A stretch of DNA of 64,000 nucleotides from Pseudomonas palleroniana (GCF_003031675.1 NZ_PYWX01000061.1:274244-338243), one strand, 5' to 3'; positions 36,306 to 45,873 are shown, counted from the stretch's first letter. The notes: generated by a model from the letters alone, not told the origin. Numbers and translations are program-made.

Positions 36306-36939
36306 CCCCTTTGGCCAAGTCGTCCAGCTTGATTTGTAAGCCACCGACCGCCGCTTCATCAGACAGCGCCGCCTTGGCTTTTTGGTACGCAGCATGGGCT
36401 TCGTCGGTACGACCCAATTGGACCAACAGGTCGCCCTTGAGCTCTTCACGAGTGGCCACAAATGCCTTGTCAGCATCGCCGTCGAGCAGTTTGAGTGCTT
36501 CGTCAGCCTTGTTCTGTGCCGCCAATACCTGTGCCAGGCGCTGACGTGCGATCTCACCCAGGGTCGGGTTGGTCGGCTTGTCGGCGATAGCCTTCAGCTC
36601 AACGGCTGCATCATCCAGCTTGCCGGTGTCGACCGCGACTTTCGCGACGAACAGGCTACCGTACTGGGCGTAGGTGCTACCGCCAAATTCGCTTTTCAGC
36701 TTGCCGGCCAGGTCGGCAACCTGCGCCGGGTCAGGCTTGCCATTCGGGGTCAGCGTGGTTTCCAGCAATTGCTGATAGAGGATCGAGGCGCCTTGGGACT
36801 GGTTGGCCTGATACTTGTGCCAGGCTTGCCAGCCGAACACCACCACTAACGCCAGCAGACCGCCAGTAACCAGGGGCTTGCCGTTACGCTGCCACCAGTC
36901 CTTGAACTCGGCCAGTTGCTCATCATCAGTACTCGACAC
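36298..36939 (-). CDS. yfgM: YfgM/AncA-type TPR membrane protein (SecYEG ancillary subunit)
   Basis: 213 residues. A cytoplasmic start (TDDEQLAEFKDWWQRNGKP) is followed by one membrane helix (about 22-44: TGGLLALVVVFGWQAW) and a periplasmic region of TPR-like helices (AELKAIADKP, LGRTDEAHAAYQKAKAALSDE). YfgM links SecYEG to periplasmic chaperones. Gene order hisS-yfgM-bamB-der is widely conserved in gammaproteobacteria and supports the call. Confidence 0.92.
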   Translation of the reverse strand: MSSTDDEQLAEFKDWWQRNGKPLVTGGLLALVVVFGWQAWHKYQANQSQGASILYQQLLETTLTPNGKPDPAQVADLAGKLKSEFGGSTYAQYGSLFVAKVAVDTGKLDDAAVELKAIADKPTNPTLGEIARQRLAQVLAAQNKADEALKLLDGDADKAFVATREELKGDLLVQLGRTDEAHAAYQKAKAALSDEAAVGGLQIKLDDLAKGDA

Positions 36940-36979
36940 CCCAATACTCCTTAATCGCTAAATTCGGCTGTTCGACAGC

Positions 36980-38269
36980 TCAACCCTGCACGACGCAGGT
37001 GGCCAAGTGCGCGGCGAGCGCATCAAAGGCAATGTTTTGTTGTTCGCCCTGGCCACGCAGGGGTTTGAAACCTATCACTTGCTGGGCCAGCTCGTCATCG
37101 CCGAGGATCAGCGCATACAGTGCACCGCTCTTGTCAGCCTTCTTGAACTGGCTCTTGAAGCTGCCGGCACCGGCATTGATCTGCAGGCGCAGGTTCGGCA
37201 GTTGGTCGCGTACTTTTTCGCTCAAGGCCAGGGCCGCCAGTTCGGCGGCCTCGCCAAAGGCGCACAGGTACACGTCCACCTGACGGGAAATCTCTTCAGG
37301 GATCTGCTCCAGGGTTTCCAGCAGCAGGATCAGCCGCTCGATACCCATGGCGAAACCCACGCCCGTAGTCGGCTTGCCGCCCATCTGCTCAACCAGGCCG
37401 TCGTAGCGACCACCGGCACACACGGTGCCTTGGGCGCCAAGCTTGTCGGTGACCCACTCAAACACGGTCTTGCTGTAGTAATCGAGGCCGCGAACCAGTT
37501 TCGGGTTGATCACGTAGGGAATACCGGCGGCATCCAGGCGAGCCTTGAGGCCCTCGAAGTGCGCACGGGACTCGTCGTCCAGGTAGTCGGCCATTTTCGG
37601 CGCGTCGACCAGTACGGCCTGGGTGTCGGCGTTCTTGGTATCCAGTACGCGCAACGGGTTGGTTTTCAGGCGGCGCTGGCTGTCTTCATCCAACTTGTCC
37701 AGGTGAGCGGACAGGTACTCGACCAGGGCTTCGCGATAGCGGCCGCGGGATTCGCTGGTGCCCAGGCTGTTGAGTTCGAGCTTGACCGCATCGCGGATGC
37801 CCAACTGGCCCCACAGGCGCCAGGTCAGCACGATCAGCTCGGCGTCGATGTCCGGGCCGTCCAGGTTGAAGACTTCGCACCCGATCTGGTGGAACTGGCG
37901 ATAACGCCCTTTCTGTGGACGCTCGTGGCGGAACATCGGGCCGATGTACCAGAGCTTCTGGGTCTGGCCACCACCGGTGATGCCATGTTCGAGCACGGCG
38001 CGCACGCACGCGGCGGTACCTTCCGGACGCAGGGTCAGGGAGTCGCCATTGCGGTCTTCAAAGGTGTACATCTCTTTTTCAACGATGTCGGTTACTTCAC
38101 CGATGGAGCGCTTGAACAGCTCGGTAAACTCGACGATCGGCATGCGGATCTGCTTGTAACCGTAGTTATCCAACAGACGCGCGACCGTGCTCTCGAAGTA
38201 ACGCCACAGTGGCGTCTGCTCCGGCAGGATGTCGTTCATGCCACGGATGGCTTGCAGAGACTTGCTCAC
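36980..38269 (-). CDS. hisS: Histidyl-tRNA synthetase
   Basis: 429 residues. Class II motifs are visible: motif 2 (TLRPEGTAACVRAVLEH, FRHERPQKGRYRQFHQIG) and the HisRS signatures LVRGLDYYSKTVFEW and GGRYDGLVEQMGG. The C-terminal anticodon-binding domain occupies about 330-429. It charges tRNA-His in the cytoplasm. It sits between ispG and yfgM with gaps of 21 and 40 bases. Confidence 0.98.
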   Translation of the reverse strand: MSKSLQAIRGMNDILPEQTPLWRYFESTVARLLDNYGYKQIRMPIVEFTELFKRSIGEVTDIVEKEMYTFEDRNGDSLTLRPEGTAACVRAVLEHGITGGGQTQKLWYIGPMFRHERPQKGRYRQFHQIGCEVFNLDGPDIDAELIVLTWRLWGQLGIRDAVKLELNSLGTSESRGRYREALVEYLSAHLDKLDEDSQRRLKTNPLRVLDTKNADTQAVLVDAPKMADYLDDESRAHFEGLKARLDAAGIPYVINPKLVRGLDYYSKTVFEWVTDKLGAQGTVCAGGRYDGLVEQMGGKPTTGVGFAMGIERLILLLETLEQIPEEISRQVDVYLCAFGEAAELAALALSEKVRDQLPNLRLQINAGAGSFKSQFKKADKSGALYALILGDDELAQQVIGFKPLRGQGEQQNIAFDALAAHLATCVVQG

Positions 38270-38290
38270 ATCTAATCCTTAAATTCGTTC

Positions 38291-39400
38291 TTAGCCGCGC
38301 GCGATCAGCGCTGCGTCAGCCGCGACCTTCTCGGCCGCTTTCTCGCGGATCAGCCTTTCAAGCTCATCCACCAGATTGTCATTCGTCAACTTCTGCGCCG
38401 GCTTGCCGTCGATGTAGATCAGGTTCGGTGTGCCACCGGTCAAACCGATGTGCGCCTCTTTGGCTTCACCGGGGCCGTTGACCACACAACCGATCACCGC
38501 AACATCCAGCGGCACCAGCAGGTCTTCGAGGCGCCCTTCAAGATCGTTCATGGTTTTCACCACGTCGAAGTTCTGCCGCGAGCAGCTCGGGCAGGCAATG
38601 AAGTTGATGCCACGGGAACGCAAATGCAGGGATTTGAGAATGTCGTAACCGACCTTCACTTCCTCTACCGGGTCTGCCGCCAGGGAGATGCGGATAGTAT
38701 CGCCAATCCCTTCGGCGAGCAGCATACCGAGACCCACCGCAGATTTCACTGTGCCTGAACGCAAACCGCCCGCTTCAGTGATACCCAGGTGCAGCGGCTG
38801 CACGATTTCCTTGGCCAGCAAGCGGTAGGCTTCGACCGCCATGAATACGTCGGAAGCCTTTACGCTGACCTTGAAGTCCTGGAAATTCAGGCGCTCGAGG
38901 TGTTCAACGTGGCGCAACGCCGATTCAACCAGCGCCGCCGGGGTAGGCTCGCCGTATTTCTTTTGCAGGTCTTTTTCCAGCGAACCGGCGTTGACGCCGA
39001 TACGGATCGGAATGCCACGGTCACGGGCCGCATCCACCACGGCACGCACCCGGTCTTCGCGACCGATGTTGCCCGGGTTGATGCGCAGGCAGTCCACGCC
39101 CAGCTCGGCGACACGCAAGGCGATCCTGTAGTCGAAGTGAATGTCGGCGACCAAGGGCACCTTGACCAACTGCTTGATGCGGCCGAACGCTTCGGCAGCG
39201 TCCATATCCGGCACGGAAACCCGCACGATGTCGACGCCGGCGGCTTCCAGACGGTTGATCTGGGCAACGGTGGCAGCCACATCGTTGGTGTCGCTGTTGG
39301 TCATGCTTTGTACCGCGATGGGGGCATCACCACCCACCGGCACCGAGCCGACCCAGATCTTGCGCGATACGCGACGTTTGATTGGAGATTCGCCGTGCAT
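38291..39400 (-). CDS. ispG: 4-hydroxy-3-methylbut-2-enyl diphosphate synthase (flavodoxin)
   Basis: 369 residues. An N-terminal TIM barrel begins SRKIWVGSVPVGGDAPIAVQSMTNSDT. The C-terminal iron-sulfur domain has ligands in FIACPSCSRQNFDVV (two Cys) and GCVVNGPGEAKEAHIGLTGG (third Cys plus Glu). It makes HMBPP in the MEP isoprenoid pathway. Start ATG 39400 is two bases beyond the rodZ stop, so rodZ and ispG are tightly linked. Confidence 0.97.
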   Translation of the reverse strand: MHGESPIKRRVSRKIWVGSVPVGGDAPIAVQSMTNSDTNDVAATVAQINRLEAAGVDIVRVSVPDMDAAEAFGRIKQLVKVPLVADIHFDYRIALRVAELGVDCLRINPGNIGREDRVRAVVDAARDRGIPIRIGVNAGSLEKDLQKKYGEPTPAALVESALRHVEHLERLNFQDFKVSVKASDVFMAVEAYRLLAKEIVQPLHLGITEAGGLRSGTVKSAVGLGMLLAEGIGDTIRISLAADPVEEVKVGYDILKSLHLRSRGINFIACPSCSRQNFDVVKTMNDLEGRLEDLLVPLDVAVIGCVVNGPGEAKEAHIGLTGGTPNLIYIDGKPAQKLTNDNLVDELERLIREKAAEKVAADAALIARG

Positions 39401-39402
39401 GA

Positions 39403-40407
39403 CTATTGTCCCAACTTGAGGCGAGCAGTCTCGCCACTGGTGAACGGCGCCACGTCCACAGGCTGGCCGTTGTAGGCCACTTGCGCGCCACGGGCATAGC
39501 CCAGACGCAGCGTCAAAGGAGGCTTGCCGCCTTGGTCGAGCGTATCTCCCTTACGCTTCAGACCGCTAAACAGCACTTTGCCATTGCCATCGGTGACTTG
39601 CGTCCAGCAGTCAGCGATGAAGGTAATCTGGACGTGGCCATCGCCGGCGATCAGCGCAGGCGTGGTCGGCGCGGAAATCGCCGGAGCAGATGGAGTAACC
39701 GGCACGGAGGCGGCTGGGGCCGGCACCGGTGCGACCGGCACATGAGCCTGGGCAGCTGGAGCGGCAGGCGCAGCAGGTACGGCTGGCGTCGGTACGGCCG
39801 CCGTCGCAGCAGGCGGGGTTTGCTCTTGCTGGGCCGGCTGATCGGCGACAGCCGGCGCTTGAGGCGCAGCCTGGGCTTCGGTAACGGCCTGGTCTTCCGG
39901 CTCATCCAACGGATGAATCTGGGTGGTGCCGTCAGCACTTTCGACTTCGACGTGCTCCAGGGCGTTACTGGTCAAATCCTTGTTGCGCTGGGAGGTCTGG
40001 TCCTGCCACCAGACGAAACCACCGCCGATCACGGCGACCAGCAGCAACAGGCTGACAATACGCAAAATAGTGTGGGATACACGCACGGGCTCTTCGATAC
40101 GCCCCAGGCCATGGACATTGCTGCCCTGGGAGTCGGTACCGGTGAACTGGTCGAATTCCTGGACCAGCACGGCCTGGTCGATGCCCAGCAACTTGGCGTA
40201 GGCACGGATATAGCCGCGGGCGAAGGTATGCCCCGGCAACTTGTCGAACGCGCCGGCCTCCAGGTTGGCCAGGGACGTGCTGGTCAAATTGAGCTTGAGG
40301 GCCACTTCTGCCAGCGACCAGCCATTGCTTTCGCGGGCCTGACGCAAGGTCTCGCCTGGGTTTACGCGATTAGCTGCTACAACTTCCGGGGGCGCCGCTT
40401 TCATCAT
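39403..40407 (-). CDS. rodZ: RodZ-like cytoskeletal HTH membrane protein
   Basis: 334 residues. A cytoplasmic Cro-like helix-turn-helix domain (about 16-85: GETLRQARESNGWSLAEVALKLNL, HTFARGYIRAYAKLLGID) is followed by one membrane helix (about 112-132), a long Ala/Pro/Val-rich periplasmic linker (about 165-255) and a C-terminal DUF4115 beta domain (VQITFIADCWTQVTDGNGKVL). RodZ anchors MreB for rod shape. ATG 40407 overlaps the pilF stop by one base (TAATG); a second ATG follows at 40404. Confidence 0.92.
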   Translation of the reverse strand: MMKAAPPEVVAANRVNPGETLRQARESNGWSLAEVALKLNLTSTSLANLEAGAFDKLPGHTFARGYIRAYAKLLGIDQAVLVQEFDQFTGTDSQGSNVHGLGRIEEPVRVSHTILRIVSLLLLVAVIGGGFVWWQDQTSQRNKDLTSNALEHVEVESADGTTQIHPLDEPEDQAVTEAQAAPQAPAVADQPAQQEQTPPAATAAVPTPAVPAAPAAPAAQAHVPVAPVPAPAASVPVTPSAPAISAPTTPALIAGDGHVQITFIADCWTQVTDGNGKVLFSGLKRKGDTLDQGGKPPLTLRLGYARGAQVAYNGQPVDVAPFTSGETARLKLGQ

Positions 40408-41162
40408 TACTCCGACAGGTATTGCTGATATTCCGGCGTACCGGGATAGAGTCGTTCGAGTTGCTGGCCAAAACGTGCGGCGGTATCAGGTTCGTCATGA
40501 ACCGTCGCCAAGCGCACACCGAGCAATAGACTACGTGCATTTTGCCCGCTGAGCAGGCTAAAGCGCTCGTAATAGTCACGTGCCGGCACATAATGCCTGT
40601 CTTCGTAAGACAACTCAGCCATTTCGAGCAAGGCCCGTGGCTGGCGACTATTCAAATGCAGGGCTTTTTCCAGTTGCTGGCGGGCATTGTCGCGCTGGCC
40701 GAGACGCACCGAAGTGACACCCAGGTTCTCGAATACCCGCGACCGCTCCGGGTAAAGGGTATCGGCGGATGCCTGCTGGAAATAACGGGCGGCCTGGTCA
40801 TAGCGCTTCTGCTCGAACAGGAAGCTGCCGTAATTGTTCAGCAACCGTGGGTCAGCAGGTCGGGAGGCCAGGGCCTTGAGAAAATACTGTTCGGCCAATT
40901 CAGGCTCGGCCTGGGCCTGGAACACCAGGGCCAGGGCGGCATTCGCGTCGGCATCGCCACCGTCCAGTTCAAGGGCCTTTTTCAAGGGCACCTTGGCCTG
41001 CTCGCTCATGCCTTGGCGCAGGTAACCCAAGCCCAATTGCACATAGGCAACTCGCGCCTCATCACGGCCTTTACCGGTCTGCAACGGGCGCTCATGGCCC
41101 GATGAAACACAACCGGCCACCAGGCCGGCAACAAGCAAGAGCAGCGCAAGGCGCAAGGGCAT
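40407..41162 (-). CDS. pilF: Type IV pilus pilotin PilF/PilW
   Basis: 251 residues. The lipoprotein signal MPLRLALLLLVAGLVAGC puts the lipidated Cys at 18. About six TPR repeats follow (EARVAYVQLGLGYLRQGM, ADANAALALVFQAQAEPELAEQYFLKAL, PRLLNNYGSFLFEQKRYDQAARYFQQA). It helps localise and assemble the PilQ secretin in the outer membrane. It is between rlmN and rodZ in an operon-like run. Confidence 0.95.
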   Translation of the reverse strand: MPLRLALLLLVAGLVAGCVSSGHERPLQTGKGRDEARVAYVQLGLGYLRQGMSEQAKVPLKKALELDGGDADANAALALVFQAQAEPELAEQYFLKALASRPADPRLLNNYGSFLFEQKRYDQAARYFQQASADTLYPERSRVFENLGVTSVRLGQRDNARQQLEKALHLNSRQPRALLEMAELSYEDRHYVPARDYYERFSLLSGQNARSLLLGVRLATVHDEPDTAARFGQQLERLYPGTPEYQQYLSE

Positions 41163-41174
41163 AGAGATCCTCTC

Positions 41175-42323
41175 TCAGATTCGATTCACAGCAATTTGCG
41201 GCAAATCGTCGGCGGCGTTCAATTCACGCACCGCGATGTAGCGCTCGCTGCGGCGGGTGCGGTCCATCACCTGCCCTACCAATTGGCCACAGGCGGCGTC
41301 GATGTCCTCGCCACGCGTGGTGCGTACGGTGACGTTGTAACCGGCCTGGTGCAGTTGATCCTGGAAACGACGGATGGCGTTATTGCTCGGCCGTTCGTAG
41401 CCAGAATGAGGAAACGGGTTAAACGGAATCAGGTTGATCTTGCACGGAATGTTCTTGAGCAACTCGATCATCTCGACCGCGTGTTCAACCTTGTCGTTGA
41501 TGTCTTTGAGCAAGGTGTACTCGATGGTCAGCACGCGCTTTTCGCCCAGGGACGACATGTAGCGCTGGCAAGATTCGAGCAGCATCTTAAGCGGATACTT
41601 CTTGTTGATCGGCACCAATTGGTTACGCAATGCGTCATTGGGTGCGTGCAGCGACAACGCCAGGGAGACGTCGATGTGCTTGGACAGCTCATCGATCATC
41701 GGTACCACGCCGGAGGTCGACAGGGTCACACGGCGCTTGGAGATGCCGTAGCCCAGGTCGTCCATCATCAGGTGCATGGCCGAAACAACGTTGTCGAAGT
41801 TCAGCAGCGGCTCACCCATGCCCATCATCACCACGTTGGTGATGGCACGGTCGACGGTCGCCGGGACGCTGCCAAAGGATTTGTTGGCAATCCACACCTG
41901 GCCGATGACTTCGGCGGCGGTGAGGTTGCTATTGAAGCCTTGCTTGCCGGTGGAGCAGAAACTGCAGTCCAGGGCACAGCCTGCCTGGGACGAAACGCAC
42001 AAGGTGCCGCGCTTGCCCTGGGGAATGTATACGGTCTCGACGCAGCTGCCGGACGCCACGCGCACCACCCACTTGCGGGTGCCGTCGCTGGAGATGTCCT
42101 CGCTGACCACTTCAGGACCACGGACTTCGGCAATGGCCTTGAGCTTGTCGCGCAGGGCCTTGCTGACGTTCGTCATGGCATCGAAATCGTCGACGCCAAA
42201 GTGGTGAATCCACTTCATTACCTGACCGGCACGGAAACGCTTCTCCCCGATTGAGTCGAAGAATTTTTCCATTTCCTGTTGAGTCAGCCCCAGCAGGTTG
42301 GTTTTAACAGTCGATGTAGTCAT
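41175..42323 (-). CDS. rlmN: Dual-specificity 23S rRNA/tRNA adenine-C2 methyltransferase
   Basis: 382 residues. A radical-SAM cluster motif CALDCSFCSTGKQGF (Cx3Cx2C) is present, with GMGEPLLNFDNV after it. The C-terminal RTTRGEDIDAACGQL contains the methyl-carrying Cys. It methylates A2503 of 23S rRNA and A37 of some tRNAs. It lies 29 bases downstream of ndk and 12 bases upstream of pilF. Confidence 0.97.
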   Translation of the reverse strand: MTTSTVKTNLLGLTQQEMEKFFDSIGEKRFRAGQVMKWIHHFGVDDFDAMTNVSKALRDKLKAIAEVRGPEVVSEDISSDGTRKWVVRVASGSCVETVYIPQGKRGTLCVSSQAGCALDCSFCSTGKQGFNSNLTAAEVIGQVWIANKSFGSVPATVDRAITNVVMMGMGEPLLNFDNVVSAMHLMMDDLGYGISKRRVTLSTSGVVPMIDELSKHIDVSLALSLHAPNDALRNQLVPINKKYPLKMLLESCQRYMSSLGEKRVLTIEYTLLKDINDKVEHAVEMIELLKNIPCKINLIPFNPFPHSGYERPSNNAIRRFQDQLHQAGYNVTVRTTRGEDIDAACGQLVGQVMDRTRRSERYIAVRELNAADDLPQIAVNRI

Positions 42324-42352
42324 GGATTCACCCTCACTCTTTAAGCCGATGC

Positions 42353-42778
42353 TTAGCGAGCGGTTACTTCAGTAGCAGCGAAAAAGTAAGCGATTTCGCG
42401 AGCAGCAGCGGCTTCGGAGTCCGAACCGTGAACAGCGTTGGCGTCGATGGACTCGGCGAAGTCAGCACGGATGGTGCCGGCAGCGGCTTCTTTAGGGTTG
42501 GTAGCGCCCATCAGCTCACGGTTCAGAGCGATAGCGTTTTCACCTTCCAGAACCTGAACAACAACAGGACCGGAGATCATGAAGGCAACCAGGTCGCCGA
42601 AGAAACCACGAGCACTGTGCTCAGCGTAGAAGCCTTCAGCTTCAGCCTTGGACAGTTGCTTGAGTTTCGAAGCTACAACCTTCAGGCCGGCTTTTTCGAA
42701 ACGAGTGGTGATCTCGCCGATGACGTTTTTTGCAACAGCGTCAGGCTTGATGATGGAGAAAGTACGTTGAACAGCCAT
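42353..42778 (-). CDS. ndk: Nucleoside diphosphate kinase
   Basis: 141 residues, standard length. TFSIIKPDAVAKN opens the fold and the phosphorylated His117 lies in NAVHGSDS. It equilibrates NTP and dNTP pools using ATP. ATG 42778 has GGAG upstream (CTGGAGTTACACC). It follows the isc operon terminator, with its own candidate -10 in that terminator loop, and leads the rlmN-pilF-rodZ-ispG-hisS run. Confidence 0.98.
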   Translation of the reverse strand: MAVQRTFSIIKPDAVAKNVIGEITTRFEKAGLKVVASKLKQLSKAEAEGFYAEHSARGFFGDLVAFMISGPVVVQVLEGENAIALNRELMGATNPKEAAAGTIRADFAESIDANAVHGSDSEAAAAREIAYFFAATEVTAR

Positions 42779-42814
42779 GGTGTAACTCCAGAAACGGTAA
42801 TTTACGAAAAATTA

Positions 42815-42837
42815 AACCCGCGAATTATACGCGGGTT
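42815..42837 (-). terminator. isc operon terminator with embedded TATAAT
   Basis: On the minus strand AACCCGCG, loop TATAATT, CGCGGGTT, then TAATTTTT. The loop contains a perfect TATAAT that may be the -10 of ndk; only a weak -35 (TTAGGC) lies upstream at about the right distance. Confidence 0.7.
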
Positions 42838-42869
42838 ATTGGGTATTGCCTAACTGCGTGAGGAAGGCG

Positions 42870-43070
42870 TCAGTCCTGTTCTTCTTTCCAGGCGGTCTGG
42901 ATAGCTTCCAGGACCTTTTCGCCGCCACGGTCCCGCTCATCCTCAAACCCCGGCAAAGCCATGACCATGTCACGCAAAGCGACAAAGTTCAGCGAATAAG
43001 GGTCCAGATCCGGATAACCATCAGCCAGCAGAATGGCGATTTCTTGTACATCAACCCATTTCAGGCTCAT
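42870..43070 (-). CDS. iscX: IscX (YfhJ) iron-sulfur assembly protein
   Basis: 66 residues, acidic and helical, beginning MSLKWVDVQEIAI and containing DGYPDLDPYSLNFVALRDMV, the family signature. It binds IscS and iron and tunes cluster assembly. ATG 43070 gives the typical length; six in-frame codons upstream are unlikely to be used. It is the last gene of the isc operon. Confidence 0.95.
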   Translation of the reverse strand: MSLKWVDVQEIAILLADGYPDLDPYSLNFVALRDMVMALPGFEDERDRGGEKVLEAIQTAWKEEQD

Positions 43071-43084
43071 GACATTTCCTTGAA

Positions 43085-43426
43085 TCAATGCGGCGCTTCG
43101 GCCGCATGGTTGAGCGAATACTTCGGAATTTCGACAGTGATGTCTTCAGTCCCGACCTTTGCCTGACAGCTTAGGCGCGATTGCGCCTCAAGGCCCCACG
43201 CACGATCAAGAAAGTCTTCTTCCAGCTCATCGGCTTCTTCAAGGGAGTTGAAACCCTCGCGGATGATGCAGTGGCAGGTGGTGCAGGCGCAGACACCGCC
43301 ACAGGCACTCTCGATCTCGATGTGGTTGTCATGGGCAACTTCGAGGATGGACTTGCCGGTCTCAGCCTCCACGACCATACCGTCCGGGCAATGCTCGGCG
43401 TGTGGCAGAAAAATGACCTGCGGCAT
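43085..43426 (-). CDS. fdx: Isc-type [2Fe-2S] ferredoxin
   Basis: 113 residues. The four cluster ligands are Cys42, Cys48, Cys51 and Cys87 (ACGGVCACTTCHC and RLSCQ), with the C-x5-C-x2-C spacing of adrenodoxin-like ferredoxins; Cys46 and Cys53 are extra. It supplies electrons for cluster assembly. It lies directly after hscA with a three-base gap. Confidence 0.97.
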   Translation of the reverse strand: MPQVIFLPHAEHCPDGMVVEAETGKSILEVAHDNHIEIESACGGVCACTTCHCIIREGFNSLEEADELEEDFLDRAWGLEAQSRLSCQAKVGTEDITVEIPKYSLNHAAEAPH

Positions 43427-43429
43427 TAA

Positions 43430-45292
43430 TTATTCCTCGATTTCATTCAGGTTGCGCCCGGCCAGTGCGGCTTTCACCGTCTGATCCATGCGGCGGGCGG
43501 CAAAAGCATCGGTCACTTGCGACAGGCGCTTGGTCTGTTGCTCGATGGCGTACCCATCGGAGCCTTTCATCAGTTCGGCCAATTCCTGCATCTGCAGGTC
43601 GATGACCATGCGCTCTTCGGCATCCAGCAGGCGTTCGCCATCCGCATCGAGGGCGCCCTGCACCGCTTCGAGCAGACGTTGGGCATCCACCTGCTGCTCA
43701 CGCAAGACACGGGCGACCTTGTCATCACCGGCATATTGGAACGAATCCTTGAGCATCTTGGCGATTTCGCCGTCAGTCAGGCCGTAGGACGGCTTGACCT
43801 GGATACTGGCTTCAACCCCAGACCCCAGCTCACGCGCGGCCACATTCAGCAAGCCGTCGGCGTCGACCTGGAAGGTCACGCGAATCTTCGCCGCACCCGC
43901 CACCATCGCCGGGATGCCGCGCAATTCAAAGCGCGCCAGGGAGCGGCAGTCGCTGATCAGCTCGCGCTCGCCTTGCAGCACATGAATCATCATGGCCGTC
44001 TGGCCATCTTTGTAAGTGGTGAAGTCTTGAGCGCGGGCGACCGGGATGGTGGTGTTGCGTGGAATCACCTTCTCCATCAGGCCACCCATGGTTTCCAGCC
44101 CCAGGGACAGCGGAATCACGTCAAGCAACAGCAGTTCGCCGCCGTCACGCTTGTTACCCGCCAACGTGTCGGCCTGGATCGCTGCGCCGATAGCGACGAC
44201 CTGGTCCGGGTCGATTTCAGTCAACGGCTGACGACCAAAAGCTTCGGCCACCGCCTCGCGGACACGCGGCACGCGCGTGGAACCGCCGACCATCACCACA
44301 GCACCGACGTCTTCAAGCTCGACACCGGAGTCACGCACCGCGCGACGGCAGGCTTTCAAGCTACGGGCCACCATCGGCTCGATCAACGCATCGAAGGCTT
44401 CGCGAGTCAGCTCGGCCGACCAGTCGCCGTAGGACACTTGCACAGAGGCCGCATCCGTCAGCGCTTCCTTGGCCGCGCAGGCAGCTTGCAGCAGGTTGCG
44501 CTGCGCGCCCGGGTCCAGATCGACGGACAAACCGGCACTGGTGATGATCCAGCCAGCGATAGCGTGATCGAAGTCATCGCCGCCCAGGGCGCTGTCGCCA
44601 CCGGTGGCCAGCACTTCGAAGACACCGCCGGTCAGGCGCAGGATCGAGATATCAAAGGTGCCGCCGCCCAGGTCATAGATCGCAACCAGGCCCTCGGCGT
44701 GCTGGTCCAGGCCATAGGCCACAGCCGCAGCGGTCGGTTCGTTGAGCAGGCGCAGCACGTTCAGGCCGGCGAGCTTGGCCGCATCCTTGGTGGCCTGGCG
44801 CTGGGCATCATCGAAATAAGCGGGAACCGTGATCACCGCACCGACCAGTTCGCCGCCCAAGGTGTGTTCCGCACGCTGGCGCAGCACCTTGAGGATATCG
44901 GCCGACACTTCCACAGGACTTTTCGGGCCCTGCACGGTGTCGATGAACGGCATGTGCGACTCGCCGCCGACAAAGCGGTAAGGCAGCTGGTCGCCCAATT
45001 GCTTGACGTCGGACAGACCACGACCCATCAAGCGCTTGACCGACAGTACGGTATTCAAAGGATCGGTAGACGCTGCCAACTTGGCCGACTCACCGACTTC
45101 GGTGCGATCGACGTGGTAGCGCACGGCGGACGGCAGGATAACCTGGCCGTCAGCGTCGGGCAGCGGCTCGGACAGGCCGCTGCGCAAGGCAGCGACCAGG
45201 GAATTGGTAGTGCCCAGGTCAATCCCGACCGCCAGGCGACGCTGGTGCGGTTGAGGGCTTTGGCCGGGTTCGGCGATCTGCAGTAGAGCCAT
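43430..45292 (-). CDS. hscA: Hsp70-type chaperone HscA
   Basis: 620 residues. The nucleotide-binding domain has VGIDLGTTNSLVAAL, IYDLGGGTFDISIL and VGGSTRVPRVREAV. The substrate-binding domain follows from about 390 (IPLSLGLETMGG). HscA with HscB transfers clusters from IscU by ATP hydrolysis. Its length and truncated lid are typical of HscA rather than DnaK. It lies 51 bases downstream of hscB. Confidence 0.97.
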   Translation of the reverse strand: MALLQIAEPGQSPQPHQRRLAVGIDLGTTNSLVAALRSGLSEPLPDADGQVILPSAVRYHVDRTEVGESAKLAASTDPLNTVLSVKRLMGRGLSDVKQLGDQLPYRFVGGESHMPFIDTVQGPKSPVEVSADILKVLRQRAEHTLGGELVGAVITVPAYFDDAQRQATKDAAKLAGLNVLRLLNEPTAAAVAYGLDQHAEGLVAIYDLGGGTFDISILRLTGGVFEVLATGGDSALGGDDFDHAIAGWIITSAGLSVDLDPGAQRNLLQAACAAKEALTDAASVQVSYGDWSAELTREAFDALIEPMVARSLKACRRAVRDSGVELEDVGAVVMVGGSTRVPRVREAVAEAFGRQPLTEIDPDQVVAIGAAIQADTLAGNKRDGGELLLLDVIPLSLGLETMGGLMEKVIPRNTTIPVARAQDFTTYKDGQTAMMIHVLQGERELISDCRSLARFELRGIPAMVAGAAKIRVTFQVDADGLLNVAARELGSGVEASIQVKPSYGLTDGEIAKMLKDSFQYAGDDKVARVLREQQVDAQRLLEAVQGALDADGERLLDAEERMVIDLQMQELAELMKGSDGYAIEQQTKRLSQVTDAFAARRMDQTVKAALAGRNLNEIEE

Positions 45293-45343
45293 GGTAATCA
45301 GGTCTTATCTGTCTATCAGGCGTGCGACACGGGCAGCACTGGG

Positions 45344-45865
45344 TTAATCGTCGAGGCGCTCTTCTAGCTGGCGCACTTCGTAGGTGAGCTTGTCGAGGAA
45401 CTGCATGCGCCGCATCAGGCGTTCGGCCTGCTCACGTTGCGCGGCATCATCCCAACAGGCTGCGAAGCTTTCGTTGAGCTCATCCTGGGCCGCTTTCAGA
45501 CGACGCTTGAAGACCGCGACACCAGCCAGATCGGCTTCGTCCTGCAAGTCTTCAAGCTCTTCGCGCCACTGCATCTGCTGCATCAGGAAGTCCGGATCGT
45601 GCACCGTCACTTCCAGAGGCAACTCGCCCCCCTTCATCGCAAGCAGGTAACGCGCGCGCTTGGGCGGGCTCTTGAGCGTCTGATAGGCTTCATTGAGTCT
45701 GGCAGACTGCTCCAGCGCCAGGCGTTGCTCACGCTCGGAAGCGTCAGCGAAGCGGTCCGGATGTACGCCGCGCGCCAATTCTCGGTAGCGCGTGGCAAGC
45801 TGCTCAAGGTCCAGCCGAAAGCTCGGCTGCAGCTCGAATAAAGCGAAATGACAAGGAGTACCCAC
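45344..45865 (-). CDS. hscB: J-domain co-chaperone HscB
   Basis: 173 residues from a GTG start at 45865, which has GAGG seven bases upstream and gives the family N terminus GTPCHFALFELQPSF. The open frame runs 13 codons further, over the end of iscA. The HPD motif is at residues 35-37 (GVHPDRFADAS), and the C-terminal three-helix domain binds IscU. It stimulates the HscA ATPase. Confidence 0.95.
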   Translation of the reverse strand: MGTPCHFALFELQPSFRLDLEQLATRYRELARGVHPDRFADASEREQRLALEQSARLNEAYQTLKSPPKRARYLLAMKGGELPLEVTVHDPDFLMQQMQWREELEDLQDEADLAGVAVFKRRLKAAQDELNESFAACWDDAAQREQAERLMRRMQFLDKLTYEVRQLEERLDD

Positions 45866-45873
45866 GAATAGCC

